A stretch of 31,736 bases of DNA. Source: UBA2272 sp034368805. GTDB taxonomy: Bacteria > Actinomycetota > Coriobacteriia > Anaerosomatales > Anaerosomataceae. The notes below the pieces were generated by a model. That model was given only the letters and a program-made list of their open reading frames with translations, was not told the DNA's origin and did no database searches. This document shows positions 1 to 8,058 of the stretch, one piece after another; position 1 is the first letter of the stretch; each line of letters opens with the position of its first letter. The translations under genes and the position numbers were made by a program. The DNA is taken from NCBI GenBank assembly GCA_034368805.1, contig JAXMLJ010000097.1, forward strand, positions 1-31,736, written 5' to 3'.

Positions 1-2815
1 CCCCGAGATTGTCGCGCACGACCGGGTCGAGGACGACCGCTTCGATCCCGAGTTCGTCACAGACGGTGACGGCAACCTCATCCGGCGCCGTAGCGGTCAC
101 TGCGAGCACGACCGGTAAGCGCAGGGTGGCAAGCGCGCGACCAAGCCGCGCGTACGCGGGCCGGTGTCCGGCGCGTGCGAGTCCGACGTGGTGCGCTTCG
201 TCGACGACCACGAAGCCCACACGGCCTGCCGAGGCGAAGCGCTCGGCATGGTAGTCCAGGAACTCCGGGGTCGTGAGCACGGCGTCGAGTGAGCCGTCCG
301 CAAGCGCAGCGAACGCGTCGTCGCGCGATCCGGGGGAGGTCTCGCCGGTCACCGTGCGCACCGCACAGCCGATCTCGGCGAACCGTTCCTCCAGGTGGAA
401 CGCCTGGTCGGCCACGAGCGCACGGAGCGGATAGACGAACACCGACGCTCGACCGTTCGCGATCGCTTCGCGGGCGGCGTGCAGGTGGAAGATGAGCGAC
501 TTGCCTCGTCCGGTAGCCATCACCGCAAGCGTCGAGCGCCCGGCTCCGAGATGGCCGAGTGCCTCGGCCTGCGCGTCGTGCAGCGGCAGATCGCCGATGA
601 AGTGCCGCGTGAGCTCTTCGAGGAGCGCGTCTCCAGGCAGCGCCGCCAGGGCTGCACGCCGCTCGCCGGCAAGGCGCGCGGTCTCGGCGTCAGCCACAGG
701 TGATGCTGCCCGCCGGGAGACGACGACGTTCACGCCGAGACTCTCACCCTCGGCGCCGCCCGTGATGTCCGCCACCTCGATGTCGTACTCGACGCCGGCG
801 TCTACCACCGGCGCGAGTACCGCCGCCAGGCGCTTGTTGAGAAACCCGACCTGCGCCCCGTGCGGGTCATAAACGGCGCACGCGTTGACGTCGTACTCGT
901 TGTCCGATCGGCGCTCGAGCCGAAGCGGTATGCCGGGCTCGAGGCGAGCGACCACCTCCTGCCGCCCCTCGAACGTGACCCCGGCAAGCTTCGTGTGGAA
1001 ACGCTCGGCCTCGCCGATGCCCGCGTACTCACCGCGAGCGAGGATCTCCTCGGCATGCTCGAACAGGTCGTCTACAAGCGCGGCGGCGGGCGCGTCGGCA
1101 GGTGCCCGACGCACCCGAACGTCCCGCGCGAGCATCTGGATACGCTCAACGCCCCGCCACTCATCGCGATCGAGTTCGAAGGCGACGTCGACCGCGGCGT
1201 CGGCGATCATGAGCCCCTCGATGTCGGGCGCGCGGAAGGCGATGGCCGGGACCTCGGCCACCCCGTCGTACGCCGTGAACTTGAGGTGGTCCTCGGACTT
1301 GCCGACACGCTTGCGACCGGTCATGAACACACCGCGTGCAGCGAGGAGCGGCCGACGGTTACCAAAGCCGAACGGGCCGAGCAGCGCCAGCTCCGTCGCC
1401 AGCTCCCGCGAGAGGGTGTCGAGCGGTACCTCGGCGTCGATCGCCAGGCGCGCGATGAACGTGTCGTCAGGCAGCTCGGCAAACCACGCCGCCAGCGAGT
1501 CGCGGAGCTCCCCGAGCCGGACGGCGGGCAGCGTCGCTCCGACTGCCATCGCGTGCCCGCCGAAGCGGGTGAGCAGGGGCGTGAGTGACTCCAGCGCTGC
1601 GTGCAGGTCCGCGCCCTCGATACTGCGGCCTGAGCCCTGCGCTTCGTCGCCGTCGACGCAGAACACGAGCGCCGGAACGCCGAAGCGGGTGACCAGCCGC
1701 GACGCGACGATGCCACGCACGCCTTCATGCCAACCCTCTCCCGCGACGACGAGCACCCGGTCGCCGGCTGAGAACAGGCGCTCCGCCTCGGCCATCGCCC
1801 GGTCGAACAGATCTGCTTCAGCCGCCTGCCGGAACCGATTGTGCTCATCGAGCGCCGCCGAAAGGTCGGTAGCCCGCACCGGGTCGTCGGTCATGAGCAG
1901 TTCGAGCGCCAGCGCGGGGTCGGCCATGCGCCCGGCGGCGTTCAGGCGAGGTGCGAGCCCGTACGCGACCTGGTCGGCCTCGATCGTGCCTGTTGAGATG
2001 CCGGCCACCGCCGCAAGCGCCGCCACGCCCACCCTGGCTGCCGCCCGCACGCTGGCGAGACCCTCGGCTACGAGCGCGCGGTTGGGACCGGTGAGCGGCA
2101 CCACGTCGGCAACGGTGCCGAGCATCGCGAGGTCGGAGTACTCCCGCCACGCATCGGGCCGACCCAGGAGCGCGCCACACGCACGCACGAGCTCGAGCGC
2201 CACACCGGCACCGGCGAGCGCAGGGCCGCCGTCCTCGGCGAGCTTCGGGTCGGCAACGGGAATCCCTGAGGGTACGTCACCTCCGGGTTCGTGATGGTCG
2301 GTCACGACCACGTCGATGCCGTTCTCCCGAAGCTCGGCGATCTCACTGGCGCTCGATATGCCGCAGTCGACGGTCACGATGAGGTCCGGCGCCAGCTTGA
2401 TCAGCCGCGCCACAGAGACTTCTCCGAGGCCGTAGCCCTCGCGGAACCGATGCGGCACCGTCCCGTCCACGATCCCACCGAGTTCGCGCAACCCGAGCGT
2501 GAGCAGCGCCGCCGACGAGATGCCGTCGAGATCGAAGTCACCGAATACCACGATGCGCTCGCCACCGTCGATGGCGCGGGCCACCCGGCTGGCTGCCTCG
2601 GCCATGCCGGGGATATCACCTGGGCTCACCCAATCACGCTCGAGTGAGGGCTCCAGGAACCGACGCGCCGCCTCCGGCGTGGTGATGCCCCTGCCCACGA
2701 GGATCCCCGACGTGACGGCCGACAGTCCGGTCTCCGCCATGAGCGCAGCCGCGAGGCGGGCATCGACGGCGGCGACGTCCCACCGGCGTTGTGTGGTCAC
2801 ACTCGTGTCTGCCAT
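1..2815 (-). CDS. recJ: RecJ single-strand DNA exonuclease fused to a RecQ-like SF2 helicase domain (partial at the left edge)
   Basis: RecJ degrades single-stranded DNA 5' to 3' in recombination and repair. The frame is open from ATG 2815 to the window edge, giving 938 visible residues with no stop. The RecJ core is complete: D93-x-D95-x-D97-G98, D150-C-G, the D173-H-H motif and G419-G-H421 of DHHA1. E. coli RecJ is about 575 residues, but here the chain continues past residue 740 into helicase motifs: Q749, Walker A GRGKS with K772, D872-E-A-H875, and motif III T-A-T near 907-909. This resembles the first RecA lobe of a RecQ-type DNA helicase. The rest of the helicase lies outside the window. 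The ATG follows a TAGAAT box by exactly six bases and has no Shine-Dalgarno, so the gene is probably transcribed leaderless from its own promoter. The RecJ call is firm. Helicase activity is inferred from motifs. Confidence 0.93.
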   Translation of the reverse strand, partial: MADTSVTTQRRWDVAAVDARLAAALMAETGLSAVTSGILVGRGITTPEAARRFLEPSLERDWVSPGDIPGMAEAASRVARAIDGGERIVVFGDFDLDGISSAALLTLGLRELGGIVDGTVPHRFREGYGLGEVSVARLIKLAPDLIVTVDCGISSASEIAELRENGIDVVVTDHHEPGGDVPSGIPVADPKLAEDGGPALAGAGVALELVRACGALLGRPDAWREYSDLAMLGTVADVVPLTGPNRALVAEGLASVRAAARVGVAALAAVAGISTGTIEADQVAYGLAPRLNAAGRMADPALALELLMTDDPVRATDLSAALDEHNRFRQAAEADLFDRAMAEAERLFSAGDRVLVVAGEGWHEGVRGIVASRLVTRFGVPALVFCVDGDEAQGSGRSIEGADLHAALESLTPLLTRFGGHAMAVGATLPAVRLGELRDSLAAWFAELPDDTFIARLAIDAEVPLDTLSRELATELALLGPFGFGNRRPLLAARGVFMTGRKRVGKSEDHLKFTAYDGVAEVPAIAFRAPDIEGLMIADAAVDVAFELDRDEWRGVERIQMLARDVRVRRAPADAPAAALVDDLFEHAEEILARGEYAGIGEAERFHTKLAGVTFEGRQEVVARLEPGIPLRLERRSDNEYDVNACAVYDPHGAQVGFLNKRLAAVLAPVVDAGVEYDIEVADITGGAEGESLGVNVVVSRRAASPVADAETARLAGERRAALAALPGDALLEELTRHFIGDLPLHDAQAEALGHLGAGRSTLAVMATGRGKSLIFHLHAAREAIANGRASVFVYPLRALVADQAFHLEERFAEIGCAVRTVTGETSPGSRDDAFAALADGSLDAVLTTPEFLDYHAERFASAGRVGFVVVDEAHHVGLARAGHRPAYARLGRALATLRLPVVLAVTATAPDEVAVTVCDELGIEAVVLDPVVRDNLG

Positions 2816-2821
2816 GGTCCC

Positions 2822-2827
2822 ATTCTA
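2822..2827 (-). promoter_or_regulatory. -10 box of a probable leaderless recJ promoter
   Basis: TAGAAT on the minus strand is followed by six bases and then the recJ ATG, so the predicted +1 falls on the A of the start codon. No convincing -35 is seen 17 bases upstream, where the terminator-like hairpin lies. The same geometry occurs before tgt and azlC. Confidence 0.5.
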
Positions 2828-2832
2828 TCTGT

Positions 2833-2864
2833 CGGGGCCGACACCCCCTCAGGTGTCGGCCCCG
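2833..2864 (-). terminator. Perfect 13-bp hairpin between secF and recJ
   Basis: Arms 2833-2845 and 2852-2864 are exact inverse complements around a 6-base loop. The hairpin lies 26 bases past the secF stop, before the recJ promoter box. There is no U-tract on either strand, so it is either a non-canonical terminator of the sec operon or an RNA-stabilising or attenuating structure. Confidence 0.55.
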
Positions 2865-2889
2865 GATCACACATGATGACGGGTGGGCT

Positions 2890-3813
2890 CTACTTGGCTG
2901 CGTGCGCCTCCACCTTGCGCTTGAGTGCCTGGAAGCGCGGCTCGCGCTCCTTCCACAGCGCGTACAGCGGCGCAGCGACACCTACGGAGGAGTACGCGCC
3001 GAGTGTCAGGCCCACGACGAGCGCGAACGCAAAGTCCTTGAGTGTCGAGCCGCCGAACACGAGCAGGCATACGACGGGGATCAGACTCGTCAGCGTGGTA
3101 TTGATCGAGCGCGCCAGCACCTGGTTGTTCGAGTCGTTGGCCATCTGCTGGAAGCTGCGCCGGACGAGGTTCTGGCTGTTCTCCCGGATGCGGTGGAAGA
3201 CGACCACCGTGTCGTAGAGCGAGTACCCGAGAATCGTGAGCAGCGCGGCCACCGTGTTGGGCGTGACCTCGTGGCCGACGAGCGCGTAGAACCCGAGCAC
3301 GATGAGAACGTCGTGCGCGAGCGCGACGACCGCGGTCACGGACATCTTGTACTCGAACCGGATGGAGATGTAGCCGAGGATCGCGATGATCGAGACCGCG
3401 AGGGCGATCAGCGCGGCGTTCGTAACGTTCTGGCCCCAGCCCGGACCGATGGTCGTGACGCTCGCATCCTGGTCGGGCAAGGCGAGCACTCCGAGGACCG
3501 CCTCGGCCTGAAGGCTGGCTGCATCGGCGTCCTGCTCGGAGGTGCGCACGATGAAGTCGCCCTCGTCGGTCTGCTGGATGACCGCTGCTCCGGCCCCTTC
3601 CACCCCGGCCTCATCGAGCGCCTCACGCATGCGCTCGACCGAGATGTCGGCGGTCCCGGTGAAGGTCATGACCGAGCCGCCCTGGAACTCGATGCCGAAC
3701 ACGAGCCCATTCACGAGGAGCGCCGCGATGCTGATGACCACGAGCGCGCTCGAGAAAGCGAACAGGTACTTCTTGTTACCCATGAAGTCGATGGTGATCC
3801 TACGCACGGTCAT
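2890..3813 (-). CDS. secF: Protein translocase subunit SecF
   Basis: SecF is an inner-membrane partner of SecD that uses the proton gradient to pull exported proteins through SecYEG. The 307-residue length is normal for a stand-alone SecF. TM1 spans about residues 16-35, followed by the family motif GIEFQGG at 40-46, an extracytoplasmic domain to about 130, and five more membrane segments. The conserved membrane aspartate is D201 in YDTVVVFHRIREN. The start codon lies inside the end of secD, a 14-base overlap, so translation is coupled. The gene ends with TAG and is followed by a strong hairpin. Nothing is unusual about the protein itself. Confidence 0.97.
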   Translation of the reverse strand: MTVRRITIDFMGNKKYLFAFSSALVVISIAALLVNGLVFGIEFQGGSVMTFTGTADISVERMREALDEAGVEGAGAAVIQQTDEGDFIVRTSEQDADAASLQAEAVLGVLALPDQDASVTTIGPGWGQNVTNAALIALAVSIIAILGYISIRFEYKMSVTAVVALAHDVLIVLGFYALVGHEVTPNTVAALLTILGYSLYDTVVVFHRIRENSQNLVRRSFQQMANDSNNQVLARSINTTLTSLIPVVCLLVFGGSTLKDFAFALVVGLTLGAYSSVGVAAPLYALWKEREPRFQALKRKVEAHAAK

Positions 3814-5146
3814 CGCCCCCCTTCATGCCGAAGAGCGCGGGCGCCTTGGCCACCACCGACTCTGCGAGCAGCACGATGGTCGTGCGGGTGAACAGCGTCA
3901 TCACGATGATGTCGATCGCGATACCGATCATGAGCGTGAGCGCAAACCCGCGGACCGGGCCGATGGCGAACAGGTAGATCGCGGCCGCCGAGACGAGTGT
4001 CACCACGTCGGCGTCGATACTCGTGCCGATCGCGTGACGGGTCCCCGACTTCGCGGCCGAGCGGAACGTCTTGCCCAGGCGCACTTCTTCCTTGAACCGC
4101 TCGAACTGCAGGATCGAGGAGTCGGCGGCCAGGCCGATCGTGAGCACCATGCCCGCGATTCCCGGCAATGAGAGCGCAAACGCGCCAAGCCGGGACATGA
4201 ACGCCAAGACACCGAGGAACAGTGCGGCGAACGTGAGAAGCGAGAACCAGCTGATCACACCGAGTCCGCGGTAGTAGACCGCCATGTAGAGTGCCACCAA
4301 CCCGAGCCCGATGAGCGCGGCCATGAGCCCCTGCGTGAGCGAGTCCTGGCCAAGCGTCGCGCCCACTTCCCGCGACTCGTCGATGCGGATCTCGACCGGC
4401 AGCGCGCCCGACTGCAGCACCGCGGCAAGCCGCTTGGCCTCGTCGAACGTGAAGGTGCCGGTGATCTGCGTGTCGCCGGTGAGAATCGGCTCCTGGACCG
4501 ACGGGGCCGACTTCGCGATGCCGTCGAGCACGATGAGCACCTGACCCCGGGTCGGCGCCAAACGCGTCGTGACCTCGCCCCAGATATCGGAGCCGGCTGA
4601 GTTCATCGTGATACTCACGGCGGCGTTGTTGTACTGGTCGGTCGTGACCTGCGCCGCCGTGATGACCTCGCCGGTCATGAACGGCTCGTAGGCGTTCTCG
4701 TCGAGCCTGGGCAGATCGGTCGTCTCGGTAGATGTGTCAGTCTCGAGATGCCGGGACACGAGATCGATCGTGGCCGTGTCGGTGATGCTCCCAAGGTCCA
4801 CGAACTCGAGCTTGCCTGGCTCGCCGAGGATGGCGAGCGCCTGCTTGGCGTCGCGCACGCCGGGCAGCTGCACGAGGAACGCGTTCGCCCCCTGGCGCTG
4901 CACCGTGGCCTCGCTCACGCCGAAGCCGTTCACGCGCTCGACCAGTATGGTCTCGACGCGGTCGATGGCTTCCTCGGTCAGTGGCGCGGCACCGAGCGGC
5001 TCGGCGGTCAGGATGACCGACAGTCCACCTTTGATGTCCAGTCCCTGGGTGATCTTCTGGTCGAGCGGGAGCGCTTGCCACAAAGACAGCGCCACCAGGA
5101 CCGCGATCACCACCAGGGCGAGTACGTTGCGTGTCTTCGGGTCCAT
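3800..5146 (-). CDS. secD: Protein translocase subunit SecD
   Basis: SecD and SecF form the RND-type accessory complex of the Sec translocon. The protein has 448 residues, with TM1 at about 8-26, the signature QGLDIKGG at 34-41, a P1 head region to about 260, and five further TM segments. The conserved proton-relay aspartate is D342. The local motif reads LAADSSILQFER where most SecD proteins have MAVDANVLIFER, so the DAN triplet is DSS and a glutamine (Q347) sits in the membrane segment. GAGG lies just before the ATG. secF overlaps its 3' end. The upstream genes, the HD protein and yajC, are on the same strand and probably in the same transcript. Confidence 0.97.
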   Translation of the reverse strand: MDPKTRNVLALVVIAVLVALSLWQALPLDQKITQGLDIKGGLSVILTAEPLGAAPLTEEAIDRVETILVERVNGFGVSEATVQRQGANAFLVQLPGVRDAKQALAILGEPGKLEFVDLGSITDTATIDLVSRHLETDTSTETTDLPRLDENAYEPFMTGEVITAAQVTTDQYNNAAVSITMNSAGSDIWGEVTTRLAPTRGQVLIVLDGIAKSAPSVQEPILTGDTQITGTFTFDEAKRLAAVLQSGALPVEIRIDESREVGATLGQDSLTQGLMAALIGLGLVALYMAVYYRGLGVISWFSLLTFAALFLGVLAFMSRLGAFALSLPGIAGMVLTIGLAADSSILQFERFKEEVRLGKTFRSAAKSGTRHAIGTSIDADVVTLVSAAAIYLFAIGPVRGFALTLMIGIAIDIIVMTLFTRTTIVLLAESVVAKAPALFGMKGGDDRA

Positions 5147-5235
5147 GTCCTCGGCTCTCTCCTTGTCCTTGCGCCCCGCGCGACATCAGGGCGGTTGCTC
5201 ACGTGTATCCGGATCGGCCGGTTCGCCGCCCCGCC

Positions 5236-5913
5236 CTACAGCAGCCGCGTCTCATTTATCACGAGACTGAACGACGCGTCGAGCACCTCGGCAGCCTTGC
5301 GGCAGATCTGCATCCGCGAAAGGAAGATCTCAAAGTACTCCATCACCTGGCTCACCGCAGTGTCGATGTCGAGCTCCAGCGTCACGACACGCGTAGCCGA
5401 GTCCACACGCAAAAACGACCGCTTGGCAGCGTAGTTCACCCGGTCGTGGATGTCGAACTGCGCCGGATCGAGGCATCGCACGCGTGTGTGGTGGACGTCG
5501 GCCTTGTCCGCCATGATCGCCGCCGCCCCGATGGGCGTGGCCGGCGTGCCGATCTCCTCCTCGTGATTGCCGAGAGCGTTCATCACCACGGCCAACTCAC
5601 GCGGTTCGATCCCGAGTTCCACGAGGGGGTCCTTGGCGAGCAACGCCGCCGAGACACCATGGAACTCGCGCGAGATGCAGTTGCCGATGTCGTGCATGAA
5701 CCCGGCGATCGACGCGAGCTCGGCCTCCCGCTCGGGGTAGCCGAGCCGGTGCATGAGGTTCCCGGCGATGTGCGCTGTCAGGTTGGCATGGCGCAGGCCG
5801 TGTTCCGTATAACCGAGCGCGCCGAGGTAATCGTCGCCCATCTCGAGGTACGCGAGTACCGCCGGGTGGCTCTGGACGTCCGCCAGCGTGACGAGGCCCT
5901 GCGGTCCGGGCAT
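5236..5913 (-). CDS. HD-domain metal-dependent phosphohydrolase in the yajC-secD operon
   Basis: This is a 225-residue soluble protein of the HD superfamily, whose members are mostly metal-dependent phosphohydrolases acting on nucleotides or phosphorylated small molecules. The metal-site pattern is complete: H38 and H42, H74-D75 in GFMHDIGN, H117 in GNHEEE, and D136 in MADKADVH. There is no sensor, response-regulator or membrane domain, and no GYP motif of c-di-GMP phosphodiesterases. The start is 4 bases beyond the yajC stop and about 90 bases separate its stop from secD, so it is probably cotranscribed with the Sec genes. The substrate is unknown. The position suggests a regulatory or housekeeping link to export, but this is inference. 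Confidence 0.85.
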   Translation of the reverse strand: MPGPQGLVTLADVQSHPAVLAYLEMGDDYLGALGYTEHGLRHANLTAHIAGNLMHRLGYPEREAELASIAGFMHDIGNCISREFHGVSAALLAKDPLVELGIEPRELAVVMNALGNHEEEIGTPATPIGAAAIMADKADVHHTRVRCLDPAQFDIHDRVNYAAKRSFLRVDSATRVVTLELDIDTAVSQVMEYFEIFLSRMQICRKAAEVLDASFSLVINETRLL

Positions 5914-5917
5914 GCTG

Positions 5918-6178
5918 CTAGTCCTCGAGCTTCCGCGCGATTGCCGAGCGAGCGACCTCGATCACGATACCGGCCGAGACCTCGAGCCCGACGCGATCGT
6001 CGTCGAGGCTGCGCACTGAGCCGTACAGCCCGCCGATCGTGACGACCCGATCGCCTTCAGCCAGCGACTCCATCAGCGACCGATGGTCTTTCGTGCGCTT
6101 CTGCTGGGGACGGATGATGAGCAGGTAGAACGCGGCTGCAAGCACCACGAGGGGCAGCAACTGATTCAACTGATCCAT
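5918..6178 (-). CDS. yajC: Sec translocon accessory subunit YajC
   Basis: YajC is a small single-span protein that associates with SecDF. From ATG 6178 the protein has 86 residues: MDQLNQLL, a hydrophobic span at about 8-21, then the hallmark IIRPQQKR and a cytoplasmic domain with the family-typical DRVVTIGGLYG. GGAGG lies eight bases before this ATG, and family members have little sequence ahead of the membrane span, so this start is preferred. The open frame extends upstream to an ATG at 6235 that would add 19 residues and sits at leaderless distance from a -10 box. The gene comes between tgt and the HD protein, in the classical tgt-yajC-secD-secF order. Confidence 0.94.
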   Translation of the reverse strand: MDQLNQLLPLVVLAAAFYLLIIRPQQKRTKDHRSLMESLAEGDRVVTIGGLYGSVRSLDDDRVGLEVSAGIVIEVARSAIARKLED

Positions 6179-6241
6179 GGATTCGACCTCCGGGTCTTCG
6201 AGCACGCGAACTGCGCGCAGAGGCGCCGCGCGCATCAACGA

Positions 6242-6247
6242 ATCATA
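6242..6247 (-). promoter_or_regulatory. -10 box upstream of yajC
   Basis: TATGAT on the minus strand is followed by six bases and an in-frame ATG (6235-6233), then by the SD-preceded yajC start 57 bases downstream. It lies just past the tgt stop, giving the yajC-HD-secD-secF genes a possible promoter of their own. No good -35 is seen. Confidence 0.4.
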
Positions 6248-6280
6248 CCATCACCGGGCTGGCGCCACCGCCGCACGACT

Positions 6281-7402
6281 TCAGTAGTCGTCCGCACCCG
6301 GACCGTCGCGCCATTCGGCGAGGAACGCGCCGTAACGGCCGGCCTCGATCGCAACCCGCGCGCGACGCGCGAGGTCGATCAGCACATGGAGATTGTGGAT
6401 CGAGAGCAACGTCGCGCCGAGCATCTCCTTGACGGTGACGAGATGACGCAGGTAGGCACGCGAATACGTGGTACATACCGGACACGAACACGCCGGATCC
6501 AGCGGCCCGAAGTCCCGCGCATACTTCGCGTTCTTGAGGTTCATACGCCCTTCCGAGGAGAATGCGGTCCCGGTGCGCGCGGTTCGCGTGGGCAAGACGC
6601 AGTCGAAGAGGTCCACGCCAAGGGCGATGGCCTCAAGCATCGTGGTCGGGTTACCGACGCCCATGAGGTACCGCGGGCGGTCGGCTGGCAGCAGCTCCGT
6701 GACGGGAGCGAGGCTCGCGAGCATGAGGTCGTGAGGCTCTCCGACCGAGTAGCCGCCGATGCCGTAGCCCGGGAAGTCGATCTCGGCCAGACGCGCCACA
6801 CTCTCGGCACGCAGGTCCTCGAAGACGCCACCCTGCACGATGCCGAACAGCGCCTGGTCGGTGCGGGCATGCGCCGTCTTGCAGCGAGCCGCCCACTCGG
6901 CCGAGCGCCTGACCGCCGTGGCCACGAACTCCCTCTCCGCAGGATAGGGAGGGCACTGGTCGAGCTGCATGATGATGTCGGCGCCGAGCTGCTCCTGTAT
7001 GCGTATGTTGTCCTCTGGCGTCCAGAAGTGCTTCGCGCCGTCGACGATCGAGCGGAACTCCACGCCGTCATCGGTGAGCTTGAGTGTGTCGGCGAGGCTG
7101 AAGACCTGGAAACCGCCCGAATCGGTCAGCATCGGCCGGTCCCAGCCCATGAAGCGATGGAGTCCGCCGGCCTCGGCGATAAGGTCGGAGCCCGGCCGCA
7201 AGAACAGATGGTACGTGTTGGCGAGCACCACCTCACACCCGATCTGCCGAAGCTGATCGGGAGTGACGCCCTTGACGGTCGCGCGGGTACCCACCGGCAT
7301 GAACATCGGTGTCCTGATGGCGCCGCGCGGTGTGTCGAAGGTGGCGGCGCGGGCGGCGGTCGTGGCATCGGTTGCGCTCACCGTGAAGTCGAAGTGGGAC
7401 AT
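6281..7402 (-). CDS. tgt: tRNA-guanine transglycosylase (queuosine pathway)
   Basis: Tgt swaps guanine-34 for preQ1 in the anticodon loop of GUN tRNAs. The 373-residue length matches the bacterial family. The catalytic acid region is TDSGGFQVFS with D94. The nucleophile aspartate is D267 in GVDLFDCVLPTR. The zinc ligands C305, C307, C310 and H336 are all present. QueA and QueH, which act after Tgt, are encoded beyond the inserted sigma/anti-sigma pair. No Shine-Dalgarno precedes the ATG; instead a TAGAAT box lies exactly six bases away, suggesting a leaderless transcript. yajC follows after about 100 bases. Confidence 0.97.
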   Translation of the reverse strand: MSHFDFTVSATDATTAARAATFDTPRGAIRTPMFMPVGTRATVKGVTPDQLRQIGCEVVLANTYHLFLRPGSDLIAEAGGLHRFMGWDRPMLTDSGGFQVFSLADTLKLTDDGVEFRSIVDGAKHFWTPEDNIRIQEQLGADIIMQLDQCPPYPAEREFVATAVRRSAEWAARCKTAHARTDQALFGIVQGGVFEDLRAESVARLAEIDFPGYGIGGYSVGEPHDLMLASLAPVTELLPADRPRYLMGVGNPTTMLEAIALGVDLFDCVLPTRTARTGTAFSSEGRMNLKNAKYARDFGPLDPACSCPVCTTYSRAYLRHLVTVKEMLGATLLSIHNLHVLIDLARRARVAIEAGRYGAFLAEWRDGPGADDY

Positions 7403-7408
7403 AGGAGG

Positions 7409-7414
7409 ATTCTA
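7409..7414 (-). promoter_or_regulatory. -10 box of a probable leaderless tgt promoter
   Basis: TAGAAT on the minus strand, six bases, then ATG of tgt. The region between has the pyrimidine-rich CCTCCT rather than a ribosome binding site. The -35 region is poor. The arrangement matches those of recJ and azlC. Confidence 0.5.
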
Positions 7415-7444
7415 CCAGGCCTGAGAGGGTATGCTTTCACAGAC

Positions 7445-7469
7445 GAACCGTACCCGCGTGGCGTGCGTC
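7445..7469 (+). promoter_or_regulatory. Candidate ECF-type autoregulatory promoter
   Basis: GAAC at 7445-7448 and CGTC at 7466-7469 are 17 bases apart, resembling the AAC/CGTC promoters recognised by many ECF sigma factors. They lie just upstream of the sigma gene. The predicted +1 would leave a leader of only about ten bases, so this is tentative. A housekeeping-like TATGCT at 7430-7435 is the alternative. Confidence 0.3.
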
Positions 7470-7485
7470 TGAAGAGGAGTGAAGG

Positions 7486-8058
7486 ATGGTCACTCGCGCG
7501 ATGAGCGACCCGGGACTTGTGGCGGCAGCCGCCACGGGCGACGAGCAGGCGTTCGCCTCGCTCGTCCGCCTGCATGCGGACGCCGTGTATGGCCACGCGT
7601 TCCGCTTCTTCGGCGACCGACAGACCGCTGAAGACGCGACGCAGGAGGTGTTCGTCAAGGTGTTCCGTACCATCACGACGTTCGACGGAAGGGCCAAGTT
7701 CAGCACGTGGCTCTACCGCGTGACGCGCAACGTGTGCCTCGACATGGCCCGCGCCGGAAAGCGCGTACCGCAGCCGGTGGATCCGGTAAGCCTGGAACCG
7801 CTCTCGACAGCCGACTTCGCTGACGATGTCGTGCTCGCCGAAGCGATCGAGCGTGCGATGAGGGCGCTCGCCCCGGAGGACCGGGATGCCCTCGGCGCGG
7901 TCACGCTGTTCGGTTTGTCGTACGCCGAGGCGTCCGAGACGCTCGGGATCCCGGTCGGAACCGTGAAGTCGCGCGTGTTCCGGGCACGGCGCCTGCTGAC
8001 AGCCATACTCCAGGATGCGGAAGGAGGTGTGGGAAATGGACTGCCTGCGAGCAGCTGA
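7486..8058 (+). CDS. ECF (group 4) RNA polymerase sigma factor
   Basis: This is a 190-residue extracytoplasmic-function sigma factor. Region 2 spans about residues 20-90 and contains the DATQEVFVKVF core-binding helix and FSTWLYRVTRN. Region 4 spans about 118-172, with the helix-turn-helix LSYAEASETLGIPVGTVKSRVFRARR. AGGAG precedes ATG 7486 by about six bases; a second ATG at 7501 would remove five residues. The downstream gene starts inside its 3' end and encodes a zinc anti-sigma factor, so this is a typical sigma/anti-sigma pair responding to an envelope or redox signal. The signal and regulon are not evident. It is transcribed opposite to the flanking queuosine and Sec genes. Confidence 0.95.
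   Translation: MVTRAMSDPGLVAAAATGDEQAFASLVRLHADAVYGHAFRFFGDRQTAEDATQEVFVKVFRTITTFDGRAKFSTWLYRVTRNVCLDMARAGKRVPQPVDPVSLEPLSTADFADDVVLAEAIERAMRALAPEDRDALGAVTLFGLSYAEASETLGIPVGTVKSRVFRARRLLTAILQDAEGGVGNGLPASS

Noticed and set aside
885..2294. 469-residue plus-strand open frame
   Set aside because: It is Ser/Arg/Ala-rich low-complexity sequence antisense to recJ, whose motifs are intact. It is a high-GC shadow frame.
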